Of a DNA stretch of 64,000 bases, positions 27,142 through 34,848 are shown one piece after another. Both the position numbers and the translations under genes were made by a program. Origin of the DNA: Methanomicrobiales archaeon HGW-Methanomicrobiales-1 (GTDB taxonomy: Archaea; Halobacteriota; Methanomicrobia; Methanomicrobiales; Methanospirillaceae). The stretch lies in contig PGYM01000001.1 of assembly GCA_002839675.1 (NCBI GenBank), forward strand, positions 610,683 through 674,682, written 5' to 3'. Every line of letters starts with the position of its first letter. Position 1 is the first letter of the stretch. The notes under the pieces were generated by a model. That model ran no database searches. It was not told the origin of the DNA and was given only the letters and a program-made list of their open reading frames with translations.

Positions 27142-28996
27142 GTATTCTGTCACTATGGACGATTCTCTTGCAGAAAGCATAGACAAATCGTGTGAGAAGC
27201 GTGATATTTCCCGGTCCGACTGGATAAACGAGGCGTGCACCACCCAGCTCACCAAAAGTACGGGAACGAGCAGGATTGGCGCAACAACACTTCCCTCCGC
27301 AGGTCCGGTTTTCGGACCAGATGATCATAACATGCCGGATTACGATGAGATGTTCCGGAAATTTGCCATTGAAGTTCCTGAATATTTCAACTTCGGTTTT
27401 GATGTCATCGATGCCTGGGCGAACAAGGACCGGAACAAACTTGCCATGCTCTGGCTGAACCAGGAAGGCAAGGAGAAGACGTTTACGTTCTGGGACCTGA
27501 TGCGGCTCTCGAACCAGATTGTAAACATCCTCATCAAGTATGGCGTTGGCAAGGGTGATCGGGTACTGATCATGCTCCCCCGGGTTCCTGAGTGGTGGAC
27601 CTTTACTCTCGGTCTGATCAAGCGTGGTGCAGTATATGTTCCTGCTCCCACGATGCTTACCCCAAAAGACCTGAAATACCGGATCAATATTGCCGATATC
27701 AAGATGGTCATCACCATGGAAGAGCAGGCGGACAAGATCGAAGAGATCGCAAAAGAGTGCCCGTCCCTTTCGTGTAAAGTATTGATTGACGGAAAGCGGC
27801 CGGGATGGATCAGTTACCTGACTGAACTTGACTATCCGGCACCGGTATCTGCCAAGATTGTTAACTTTCCCAGTATGAAAAAGACCAAGAGCACCGATCC
27901 GCTCGTGATCTTCTTTACTTCCGGCACAACCGGCGAGCCCAAGATGGTGGTGCACGAGCAGAGTTACCCGCTGGGACATATTGTTACTGCACGGTTCTGG
28001 CACGATCTGCGCACCAATGATCTCCACTTCACGCTTTCCGACACCGGATGGGCAAAGAGTGCCTGGGGAAAATTCTATGGCCAGTGGATCGAAGGTTCGG
28101 CCATCTTCGTGTACGATATACGAAGCCGTTTCAATGCAACCGAGATCCTCCCGCTCATAGAAAAATATGGCATCACCACGTTCTGCTGCCCACCGACTAT
28201 TTACCGGATGCTGATCTTAGCCGATCTCGACAAGTTCGATTTCTCCGAGCTCCGCCACTGCGTAAGTGCCGGTGAGCCGCTCAACCCGGAAGTGATCAAG
28301 GCATGGAAGGATGCCACGGGAATGACCATTTACGAAGGATACGGGCAGACGGAAACGGTGCTCTGCATCGGGACTTTCCCTGGCATGACGCCAAAGTATG
28401 GTTCCATGGGAAAACCCTCGCCCGGCTGGAATATTGAACTCCACGATGACAACGGTAAACCGGTCCCCATCCACGAAGAAGGCAGAATTGCGATCAAAAC
28501 GGATAAGCGTCCTGTCGGTATGTTCCGGGAATACCTGAACAATCCTGAAGAGAATAAGAAATCATTTGTCAACGGGTATTACTATACCGGTGATAAAGCC
28601 TACAAGGATGAAGACGGGTACTTCTGGTTTATCGGGCGCGATGACGATGTGATTAAATCATCCGGCTACCGGATCGGACCCTTTGAAGTAGAGAGTGCGC
28701 TTATCGAGCACCCCTCGGTACAGGAAGCTGCGGTTGTAGGATCCCCGGATGATGTCCGCGGGCTCGTTGTCAAGGCATTCGTGATCCTTAAACCCGGGTT
28801 TCAGCCCTCCGAAACACTGGTTAAGGATATCCAGAACCATGTAAAGAAGGTCACCGCCCCGTACAAATATCCCCGTATTATCGATTTTGTGGATTCCCTG
28901 CCAAAGACCATATCCGGAAAGATCCGACGCAAAGAGCTCCGTGAGCAGGAAATGAAGAAAGTATCGAATGAGAATGGTGACCACAAAAAGGTGTAA
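27134..28996 (+). CDS. ribbon-helix-helix domain fused to AMP-forming acyl-CoA synthetase
   Basis: A 620-residue fusion. Residues 1-40 (MVRYSVTMDDSLAESI, then SCEKRDISRSDWINEA) fit a CopG/MetJ-type ribbon-helix-helix: one beta strand, helix, turn with Ser-Arg-Ser, and second helix. A Thr/Ser/Pro linker (about 41-68) leads to a full acyl-CoA synthetase with FTSGTTGEPKM, YGQTE, GRDDDVIKSSGYRIGP and KTISGKIRR, closely similar to the preceding gene. The ATG at 27134 begins the domain; a GTG at 27080 lies within the inverted repeat and gives an unlikely N-terminus. The design suggests an enzyme that binds its own promoter. Substrate and effector are unknown. Confidence 0.85.
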   Translation: MVRYSVTMDDSLAESIDKSCEKRDISRSDWINEACTTQLTKSTGTSRIGATTLPSAGPVFGPDDHNMPDYDEMFRKFAIEVPEYFNFGFDVIDAWANKDRNKLAMLWLNQEGKEKTFTFWDLMRLSNQIVNILIKYGVGKGDRVLIMLPRVPEWWTFTLGLIKRGAVYVPAPTMLTPKDLKYRINIADIKMVITMEEQADKIEEIAKECPSLSCKVLIDGKRPGWISYLTELDYPAPVSAKIVNFPSMKKTKSTDPLVIFFTSGTTGEPKMVVHEQSYPLGHIVTARFWHDLRTNDLHFTLSDTGWAKSAWGKFYGQWIEGSAIFVYDIRSRFNATEILPLIEKYGITTFCCPPTIYRMLILADLDKFDFSELRHCVSAGEPLNPEVIKAWKDATGMTIYEGYGQTETVLCIGTFPGMTPKYGSMGKPSPGWNIELHDDNGKPVPIHEEGRIAIKTDKRPVGMFREYLNNPEENKKSFVNGYYYTGDKAYKDEDGYFWFIGRDDDVIKSSGYRIGPFEVESALIEHPSVQEAAVVGSPDDVRGLVVKAFVILKPGFQPSETLVKDIQNHVKKVTAPYKYPRIIDFVDSLPKTISGKIRRKELREQEMKKVSNENGDHKKV

Positions 28997-29040
28997 TCAC
29001 CCCCTATCTTTATTTAATTTCAATCGTAATCTATACAGGC

Positions 29041-29125
29041 GCGAGGGTAGCCAAGCCCGGTCAACGGCGCCAGGTTCAGGGCCTGGTCTCGCAGGAGTTC
29101 TTGGGTTCGAATCCCATCCCTCGCA
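29041..29125 (+). tRNA. tRNA-Leu (CAG)
   Basis: A type II tRNA with acceptor GCGAGGG/CCCTCGC, D-stem GCC/GGC, anticodon stem CCAGG/CCTGG enclosing TTCAGGG (anticodon CAG, reads CUG Leu), a long variable arm with stem CTC/GAG, and T-loop TTCGAAT. The outer T-stem pair looks like T-T. Discriminator is A, and the CCA end is not encoded. Confidence 0.93.
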
Positions 29126-29280
29126 TCCATCGCGATTATCGAATCGCTCATCATCTTTTTTAAGAGGTTTTTTCGCCAATTATTTACCCCCTTCGGCACC
29201 CGAAAACCCTGCAGGAACGTGAATGTGGGTTTTTTTCCCTGCGTTGTCAATTATTAGAAAAAAGGAAAGAAATTCGCCAC

Positions 29281-29658
29281 TCACATTTTTTTCGAGACAT
29301 CTCCCTTCATGATATACTTCACAAGGATGAAGATTACCAGCGCGATGATGATAAAGTCAATAATTGCACCGGCAAAATCGCCCAGCAGGAATTTGATGGG
29401 ACCTGCCTGAAATATAGCCTCCCTCCAGTTTCCTCCGGGAATAATCACCGCAATGATAGGCATGATGATGTCGGATACGGTTGAATTGACCAGTTTTGTG
29501 GCAGCAGCACCGATGACGAACGCAACCGCAAGCCCGATCACCTGGTATTTCTGGAGGAAATCCATGAACTCCTTATTAAAGCCCTGGGCACCCTTTCCCA
29601 GTGCCATAACACCACCTTCAAGTGCCTTTTCAGCATCGCCGATTTTTTTGTCAACCAT
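29281..29658 (-). CDS. mscL: large-conductance mechanosensitive channel
   Basis: A 125-residue MscL-family channel that releases osmolytes under hypo-osmotic stress. TM1 reads VIGLAVAFVIGAAATKLVNS with the gate-region Gly/Ala pattern, the conserved SDIIMPII follows, and TM2 is AIIDFIIIALVIFILVKY. The N-terminus is extended by about 25 residues (EKALEGGVMALGKGAQG) compared with the bacterial protein. Monocistronic. Confidence 0.9.
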   Translation of the reverse strand: MVDKKIGDAEKALEGGVMALGKGAQGFNKEFMDFLQKYQVIGLAVAFVIGAAATKLVNSTVSDIIMPIIAVIIPGGNWREAIFQAGPIKFLLGDFAGAIIDFIIIALVIFILVKYIMKGDVSKKM

Positions 29659-29858
29659 AGAATATCACCCCGGGAACATGATTGCCCCCATAATCACAAG
29701 AATATATTTTCTCATCCATTATTCTTTCGGTGATTGTTGCCCCGCATATTTGCAATAAAAGAATCCGGTAAGGATTATCGGAATAAAAAAAGCATATTTG
29801 ATTAATCTCTTAATAAGGAAATTTTTAAAATTATCAGGCAAAAAGCCGGCCTAAAAGA

Positions 29859-30719
29859 TCAGACCAGCGGTGAAGGTTCTTTATCGCCAGTGACAGGAAG
29901 CTTCGTGGGTTTGATGAGAACCGGCTCACTGGACGAGCGGATCTTCTCGATAACAAGCGCTTTTCCAACCGGGGTCATGGCAAAGACGGGTATCGCGATT
30001 CCTGCCTGGACAAGTGCGAGCGGGCCGGCGATCTCCCGGATGGGTTTTGATGCACAGGAAGTTACCAGATCGGATGCCCCGACCAATCGTGCTGCTTCGA
30101 CCCGGGTCAGGCCGCTGACATGAACGGCGATGATCAATGTGTCCGGGTAGGCGGCTCGGATCGCCTCTGCCTCTGCGGGTAACGCTACGGTAACGGCTAT
30201 GCGCCGGAATCCTTTGAGGTGCGCGAGTGCAACACCCGACTGCTGATCCATCCTGGCATTGACCGGATCCAGGACATATCCCCCGTTTTGCTCGATCCTG
30301 TCAATCACCGATTGGTGCGGTGACGTGCTTACGAGCCCGGACATACGGCCGCCAATTCCCTGCACCATTTCCGGCCGGGTAGCAACTACAGTCCCGGCGC
30401 CATCACACGCGATAACTGCGGCGTCAAGCATGCCGGACTGGATGCCGAAACTGATCAGTTCCGATGCCCCGAACCCGACAAACGGCCGGGTATCGAGTAT
30501 CTCGCGTTCGGGAGTGCACATCCCGAATGCCTGGATCCGGTGTTCAATGTTTGCCTTGATCGCTTCCGGGGTAATCTCCGGCACGGGAAAGGCGAATCGT
30601 TTTGCCAGGGGGCAGTCATTGATGATCGGTTTTCCGACTTCGACTACCTTCCCGTCACGCACAACAACGCGGCATTTTCCTATTGCTTCGATGATGTGTT
30701 CGTCTTTAATTGCTGTCAT
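29859..30719 (-). CDS. methanogenesis marker 8-like protein (DUF2099)
   Basis: A 286-residue protein found almost only in methanogens. Recognisable stretches are the N-terminal HIIEAIGKCRVVVRDGKVVEV, the MCTPEREILDTRPFVGFGASE block near residue 95, and the late DLVTSCASKPIREIAG near 220. Three conserved-type cysteines (Cys36, Cys93 and one in SCASK) could bind metal. Function is not established; distribution links it to methyl-coenzyme M chemistry. Divergent from the next gene. Confidence 0.75.
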   Translation of the reverse strand: MTAIKDEHIIEAIGKCRVVVRDGKVVEVGKPIINDCPLAKRFAFPVPEITPEAIKANIEHRIQAFGMCTPEREILDTRPFVGFGASELISFGIQSGMLDAAVIACDGAGTVVATRPEMVQGIGGRMSGLVSTSPHQSVIDRIEQNGGYVLDPVNARMDQQSGVALAHLKGFRRIAVTVALPAEAEAIRAAYPDTLIIAVHVSGLTRVEAARLVGASDLVTSCASKPIREIAGPLALVQAGIAIPVFAMTPVGKALVIEKIRSSSEPVLIKPTKLPVTGDKEPSPLV

Positions 30720-30810
30720 GAGATCAGTTCCTTAAGCATAATATCTATCATCAGTATTTAGGTGCATGGTGTTGGGTAATTTTTCCCATCATTGCAACCG
30801 GTACGAATAC

Positions 30811-30833
30811 ATATCAGACAACAATACTGATAT
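30811..30833. promoter_or_regulatory. palindrome in the divergent promoter region
   Basis: Perfect seven-base inverted repeat ATATCAG (30811-30817) and CTGATAT (30827-30833) ending six bases before the start at 30840. It may be an operator or part of the TATA region for the divergent gene. Confidence 0.35.
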
Positions 30834-30839
30834 TTTTGT

Positions 30840-31580
30840 ATGGATATGGGATCACGGCTCTGGGAGATTGACCTGTTCCGTGGCATCGCGATTCTTATGA
30901 TGGTTGTGTTCCATACGGTGTTTGACATCAGCTTTTTGGGGATCGCTCCTGTTGATGTCGCGACCGGATTCTGGCGGTACTTTGCTTATCTGACCGCCTC
31001 GCTTTTCCTCCTGATTGTGGGAGTGTCGCTGATCATCAGTCATGCCCGGGCAGTGCAGAAACTTTCCGGTTTTCCGCTGGTGAAGAAATATTTTCTCCGG
31101 GGCGCAGGAATTTTTGCGCTCGGGCTTTTGGTAACGCTTGGTACCTGGTGGTACCTGCATGAAGGGTATGTTATCTTTGGTATCCTGCACCTGATCGGGA
31201 TCTCGATTATGCTCTCGCCGCTCTTCTTCAGGTTCGGGAAACTGAATATCCTGCTCGGGCTCGCTTGCATTCCGGTCGGCTGGATCATTTCAGGTTTGGG
31301 CGGTCCTGCATTCCTGCTGCCCTTAGGAATAATACCGTCCGGTTTTGCTTCCGTTGATTACACACCGCTCTTCCCCTGGTTCGGGATGGTGCTGATCGGT
31401 ATGGGGCTGGGCGAGTGTCTCTATACCGGAGGTGTGCGGCAGTTTTCCCTCCGGTCATTGCCGGATCTGCTGGTCAGGCCGCTCTCGTTTCTTGGCCGTC
31501 ACTCACTGGTGATATATCTCGTCCACCAACCGGTAATAGTTCTCCTGCTGGCTCTGGTAACCGGTGCAAAGATTCTCTGA
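30840..31580 (+). CDS. DUF1624 / HGSNAT-like membrane acyltransferase family protein
   Basis: A 246-residue polytopic membrane protein with about seven hydrophobic helices. The start RLWEIDLFRGIAILMMVVFH has the family-typical E.D..RG...M..FH motif, followed by HILHLIGIS-like helix ends and a late GRHSLVIYLVHQP motif. Relatives acetylate lumenal or extracytoplasmic sugars from cytosolic acetyl-CoA. The archaeal members are uncharacterised, so the acyl acceptor is unknown. An alternative start is the ATG two codons downstream. Confidence 0.8.
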   Translation: MDMGSRLWEIDLFRGIAILMMVVFHTVFDISFLGIAPVDVATGFWRYFAYLTASLFLLIVGVSLIISHARAVQKLSGFPLVKKYFLRGAGIFALGLLVTLGTWWYLHEGYVIFGILHLIGISIMLSPLFFRFGKLNILLGLACIPVGWIISGLGGPAFLLPLGIIPSGFASVDYTPLFPWFGMVLIGMGLGECLYTGGVRQFSLRSLPDLLVRPLSFLGRHSLVIYLVHQPVIVLLLALVTGAKIL

Positions 31581-31710
31581 GTAGCCAGCGAGATCCTTTT
31601 TTCCGATCATCTCCTCACGCCAATATCCCCGGGACCATGATATTTTACCGGAACTCTCTCCGGGAAATTACCTTTGAAATGCGGACCGTATGGTTATGCT
31701 ATTTTCAAAG

Positions 31711-31730
31711 TGCCCCCACAGACCCCCCTC
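31711..31730 (+). repeat. C-rich repeat, family 2 copy A
   Basis: TGCCCCCACAGACCCCCCTC; reverse complement of copy B with one mismatch. The match continues weakly into TCA-CCAT. Confidence 0.7.
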
Positions 31731-31827
31731 ACCCATTTTGATATAAAAGAGCCTTCAATGCGGATGATGTTCCCTCGTTAAAACCACTAATATTACACAA
31801 AAATCCGGACCGTGGAGCAGATGGATT

Positions 31828-31847
31828 GAGGGGGGTCAGTGGGGGCA
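31828..31847 (-). repeat. C-rich repeat, family 2 copy B (inverted)
   Basis: GAGGGGGGTCAGTGGGGGCA on the plus strand, inverted relative to copies A and C. AAAATCCGG stands about 20 bases before it, as before the inverted copy of family 1. Confidence 0.7.
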
Positions 31848-31937
31848 TTTGCGATTATTACGAGACGGGACATTCAGGTTCTCTTAAAAATTTACGGAGA
31901 CCGTGTTCAGATTTTCCCAGTCAATATCAAACAATAA

Positions 31938-31957
31938 TGCCCCCACTGACCCCTTTC
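31938..31957 (+). repeat. C-rich repeat, family 2 copy C
   Basis: TGCCCCCACTGACCCCTTTC, two mismatches to the reverse complement of copy B; 142 bases before the lipoprotein start. Confidence 0.65.
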
Positions 31958-32099
31958 AACCGGAAAAGATCCTGACCTCATCATTCCTACCACACCGCAC
32001 GACAACCGGGTGGAAAAGGATCAACAACTCCACCTTCACAACCTATTTACCGACCCGCTCCCCATTTTTCGTATCGGTTGGTAAAAGAATGGTGACCTC

Positions 32100-32942
32100 A
32101 TGACTCGCATATCCACAACTCTTCTCCTGATTATTGCCATAGCCTGCATAGTTCTTGTGGCCGGGTGCACTTTGCCGTTCGATCAGACCAACCAGTCCGG
32201 AAATGCAACTGCCGCAATACAACCGCTCCCGGCCAGTTACAAAGTGACGATAGCCCAGCCGGATGAACGATCCCGGTTCCTCCACATGGATACCGATGTG
32301 TACAACCAGGGTGAGGTTGTTGAATTTTTTATTGCTGATGATAATGGCAGAATGCCTTCCTGTGCAAACGATACCCCGGCATTTTCCGTAAAATTCCAGA
32401 AAGGCAATGGTGCCTGGGCAACCAAAATGGAGATCGGCACTCCCCCGGGAACCAATGAATCCTACCCGGGGACCGGAAAAACCTCCCCCCGGTACGGGTT
32501 TGTCACTACCGGCTTTGAACCTAACCGCTACCGCATTGTATCGGATTGCGGGATATCCCGGGAATTCATTGTCAGGGTCCTGCCCACACTGGAGCCAACA
32601 ATCTGCCCCGATATTGTCAATGAACCATTGTGGGTTCGCATAAACCCAATTGACGAGCAGTATGCCGGCAATAAATTTTCCATCACCGGGACAACAAACC
32701 GTGCTGCGGGTGAAGAACTCAAATACCTGGTATTTCCCGGCGGAATGCTGCCAAAAAACCTGACCGCAGGAAATGAAAAACCTTTGTCGCTATGGGCATC
32801 GGGGGGTGCGTGCGGAGAGAATACCTGGTCAGTTGATCTCGATATGACCATTCCCCAGGAGTATTTTTTCATGATCTCGGCGGGTTCCCAGAATGCCACG
32901 GCAATCCAGCGTTTTAACGTTTTCCCGATCCCCCCGCCATAA
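32100..32942 (+). CDS. secreted lipoprotein of unknown function
   Basis: A 280-residue exported protein with a lipobox: hydrophobic LLLIIAIACIVLVAGC with Cys23 as the likely lipidated residue, then a Thr/Gln/Asn-rich tether. The remainder is beta-rich with scattered cysteines and no motif I recognise. Two similar segments around AVKFQKGNG and FSITGTTN suggest immunoglobulin-like domains. Probably membrane-anchored on the outside. It is followed 79 bases later by the Cas6b-like gene, with no evident functional link. Confidence 0.7.
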   Translation: MTRISTTLLLIIAIACIVLVAGCTLPFDQTNQSGNATAAIQPLPASYKVTIAQPDERSRFLHMDTDVYNQGEVVEFFIADDNGRMPSCANDTPAFSVKFQKGNGAWATKMEIGTPPGTNESYPGTGKTSPRYGFVTTGFEPNRYRIVSDCGISREFIVRVLPTLEPTICPDIVNEPLWVRINPIDEQYAGNKFSITGTTNRAAGEELKYLVFPGGMLPKNLTAGNEKPLSLWASGGACGENTWSVDLDMTIPQEYFFMISAGSQNATAIQRFNVFPIPPP

Positions 32943-33021
32943 CCCGCAATCCTTTTACCTAAGGCCCCGGGGGATAACTCCATGAAGATGGCCGGCAAAA
33001 ATGGTGTGAGCAGCGTCATCC

Positions 33022-33726
33022 ATGATCCTGAAAATATTCACCCTTACTCTTGAACCAGCGAAACCGGTGCAATTCTCCCTCACTGAATTCCGGTCATATC
33101 TCACCGGGAAACTCGGTGAATATACTGCGCTTCACAAAGAGAGTACAGCCGGGTTCATTCATCGTTACCCGGTGGTCCAGTGCAAACAGATCCGGAATTC
33201 GTTGATTGTCATGGGTATCAGCCAGGGGGCAGATTTCCTTTTTCTGCTCGGAGAGGGACGGAAAGAAATTTCGAACGGCAACACTGCCTGCACGATCCTT
33301 GAGCGTGATGCCTCTGTCAGGACCGAAGAGTTTGGGATCTCCGGCACAACCTTCACGTATGAGTTCCTGACGCCGTGGCTTGCCCTGAACCAGCAGAATG
33401 CAAAGAAGTTTTATGATCTCAAAGGCAAGCCGGACCGGGATGCATTCATGCACAGGATCCTTGTCGGAAATCTCGAAACGCTGGCAAAATCCCTTGATTA
33501 TAAAGCGCCTGTTCCTATCAGTTGCGAGGCAAAGCTAAAGTTCCGGATAGACCGGATCGATCGGGAAAATGTCATCGTCTTTTTAGGGAAGTTCCGGACG
33601 AATCTGCGGATCCCGGATTATTTCGGCATCGGCCAGTCCGTGTCGCAGGGATTTGGCACAATACGGTGTATCCCGGACATTCCTGTACCGGAAGACGAGG
33701 GGGACGCACCCCCGGATTCAGGGTAA
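33022..33726 (+). CDS. Cas6b-like CRISPR RNA endoribonuclease, stand-alone
   Basis: A 234-residue RAMP protein. The C-terminal glycine-rich loop (LRIPDYFGIGQSVSQGFGTI, residues about 194-213) is the Cas6 hallmark and specifically resembles Cas6b of type I-B systems. The N-terminus has the family HRYPVVQCK block at 47-55. His38 aligns by position with the first catalytic histidine reported for Methanococcus maripaludis Cas6b; the second (two residues later) is Glu40 here, so activity is uncertain. The gene has no cas neighbour and no repeat array in the window. It could act on arrays elsewhere or have a different RNA target. Confidence 0.72.
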   Translation: MILKIFTLTLEPAKPVQFSLTEFRSYLTGKLGEYTALHKESTAGFIHRYPVVQCKQIRNSLIVMGISQGADFLFLLGEGRKEISNGNTACTILERDASVRTEEFGISGTTFTYEFLTPWLALNQQNAKKFYDLKGKPDRDAFMHRILVGNLETLAKSLDYKAPVPISCEAKLKFRIDRIDRENVIVFLGKFRTNLRIPDYFGIGQSVSQGFGTIRCIPDIPVPEDEGDAPPDSG

Positions 33727-33772
33727 AAAACATTTATGCAATAATCTGTCGATATATTTTCACGTTATACTC

Positions 33773-34258
33773 ATGATTGCCCTGAGGAAATTTACTGATG
33801 AAGATATTCCCGGTATAAAATCCTGGCCTCCTTATCCTCCGGAGTTTTCCGAGCTGGATTACTCCCTGCGGGATGGTGGCTGGCTTGATGAGTACCGCAC
33901 AAAAGCCGGTACGAATATTTTCGTGGTAACGGATCCGAGCGGGTTAGCGGGTTTTTCCATAATTACCAAAGAGGATACCGGCATAGCAGAATTCCGGATA
34001 GCCCTTCACCCTGACAATCTTGGCAAGGGAATAGGAAAGACCGCGACGCTCCTCACGCTTCAGCAGGGTTTTTCGGACCCTGATATTACCCGAATCCGGT
34101 TAATCGTGCGGAAGAATAATCCGCGTGCCAGGAAATTGTATGAAACTCTCCGGTTCAGACATACCGGTGAATGCATTTCGGTGGTCAATGGAAAGAATGT
34201 GGAATTTTTCACTATGGTGATTGACAGAAAAACATTTTTTACGGTGGATAAAACATGA
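33773..34258 (+). CDS. GNAT family N-acetyltransferase
   Basis: A 161-residue acetyltransferase. The acetyl-CoA-binding motif A reads [19 protein letters not shown] near residues 78-96, followed by [20 protein letters not shown], the usual N-A-R-LYE motif B. Start ATG 33773 begins [13 protein letters not shown], a typical GNAT N-terminus; an upstream ATG in frame reads through the previous gene. Its stop overlaps the next start by four bases. Acceptor unknown. Confidence 0.85.
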   Translation: MIALRKFTDEDIPGIKSWPPYPPEFSELDYSLRDGGWLDEYRTKAGTNIFVVTDPSGLAGFSIITKEDTGIAEFRIALHPDNLGKGIGKTATLLTLQQGFSDPDITRIRLIVRKNNPRARKLYETLRFRHTGECISVVNGKNVEFFTMVIDRKTFFTVDKT

Positions 34259-34797
34259 AAGAAGCTTTACTCGTAATTGACGTCCAGAACGAATATTTTA
34301 CCGGGAAACTTCCCGTTACGTTTCCTGAGCGAAGTTTTGAAAAAATTCTTCTGGCAATGGATCATGCCAGCGTAGCGCACATGCCGGTTATCGTCATCCA
34401 GCACACAAATCCTGCACCGGAATCGCCAACATTCCGGAAGGGAACGATGGGATGGGAACTTCACGATGAGATCAAACGGCGACATGCTGATGTCATCATC
34501 GAGAAAAACCTGCCCGGAAGTTTTACCGGGACAAATCTCGGCGACTGGTTAAAGGAGAAGGGCATCTCGATCGTAACTATTGCCGGCTACATGACCCAGA
34601 TGTGCTGCGATACGACCTCACGGCAGGCATTTCATCGCGGGTACACCGTGAACTTCCTGTCGGATGCAACCGGAACCCTCGGGATCACCAACAATGCAGG
34701 AACGGTGACTGGTGAGGAACTGCACCGAGCGATTCTTGTTACCCAGGCGATGCGCTTCTCGCGGGTCCTGACAACTGCTGAATGGATCCGGCAGTGA
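34255..34797 (+). CDS. isochorismatase-like cysteine hydrolase
   Basis: A 180-residue hydrolase of the nicotinamidase/isochorismatase family. The catalytic triad is visible as Asp9 (VIDVQNEYF), Lys84 (IEKNLPGSF) and Cys117 (TQMCCDTT), and the non-proline cis-peptide region precedes the cysteine. Nicotinamidase-specific metal ligands (DxHxxxH) are not evident, so the substrate is undefined. Translationally coupled to the GNAT gene by an ATGA overlap. Confidence 0.87.
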   Translation: MKEALLVIDVQNEYFTGKLPVTFPERSFEKILLAMDHASVAHMPVIVIQHTNPAPESPTFRKGTMGWELHDEIKRRHADVIIEKNLPGSFTGTNLGDWLKEKGISIVTIAGYMTQMCCDTTSRQAFHRGYTVNFLSDATGTLGITNNAGTVTGEELHRAILVTQAMRFSRVLTTAEWIRQ

Positions 34798-34848
34798 TGA
34801 CACCGGCCGGATCGTGTACAGAGGCCGCAGGTTTTTGTTTTAATCCGC

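Larger units (their letters stand above)
31581..32099. other. gene-free gap with three C-rich repeat copies
   Basis: A 519-base region before the lipoprotein gene. No supported gene. It contains three copies of a 20-base C-rich motif in direct, inverted, direct order, the same plan as at 24852-25113, and a GGTGACC ribosome-binding-like site just before 32100. Confidence 0.6.

Noticed and set aside
29041-29125. Integration of a mobile element at the tRNA-Leu
   Set aside because: No integrase or repeated tRNA 3' end was seen on either side.
31711-31957. CRISPR array in the C-rich repeat region
   Set aside because: Copies alternate in orientation, are only three, and spacers are about 100 bases of differing length; there is no array.
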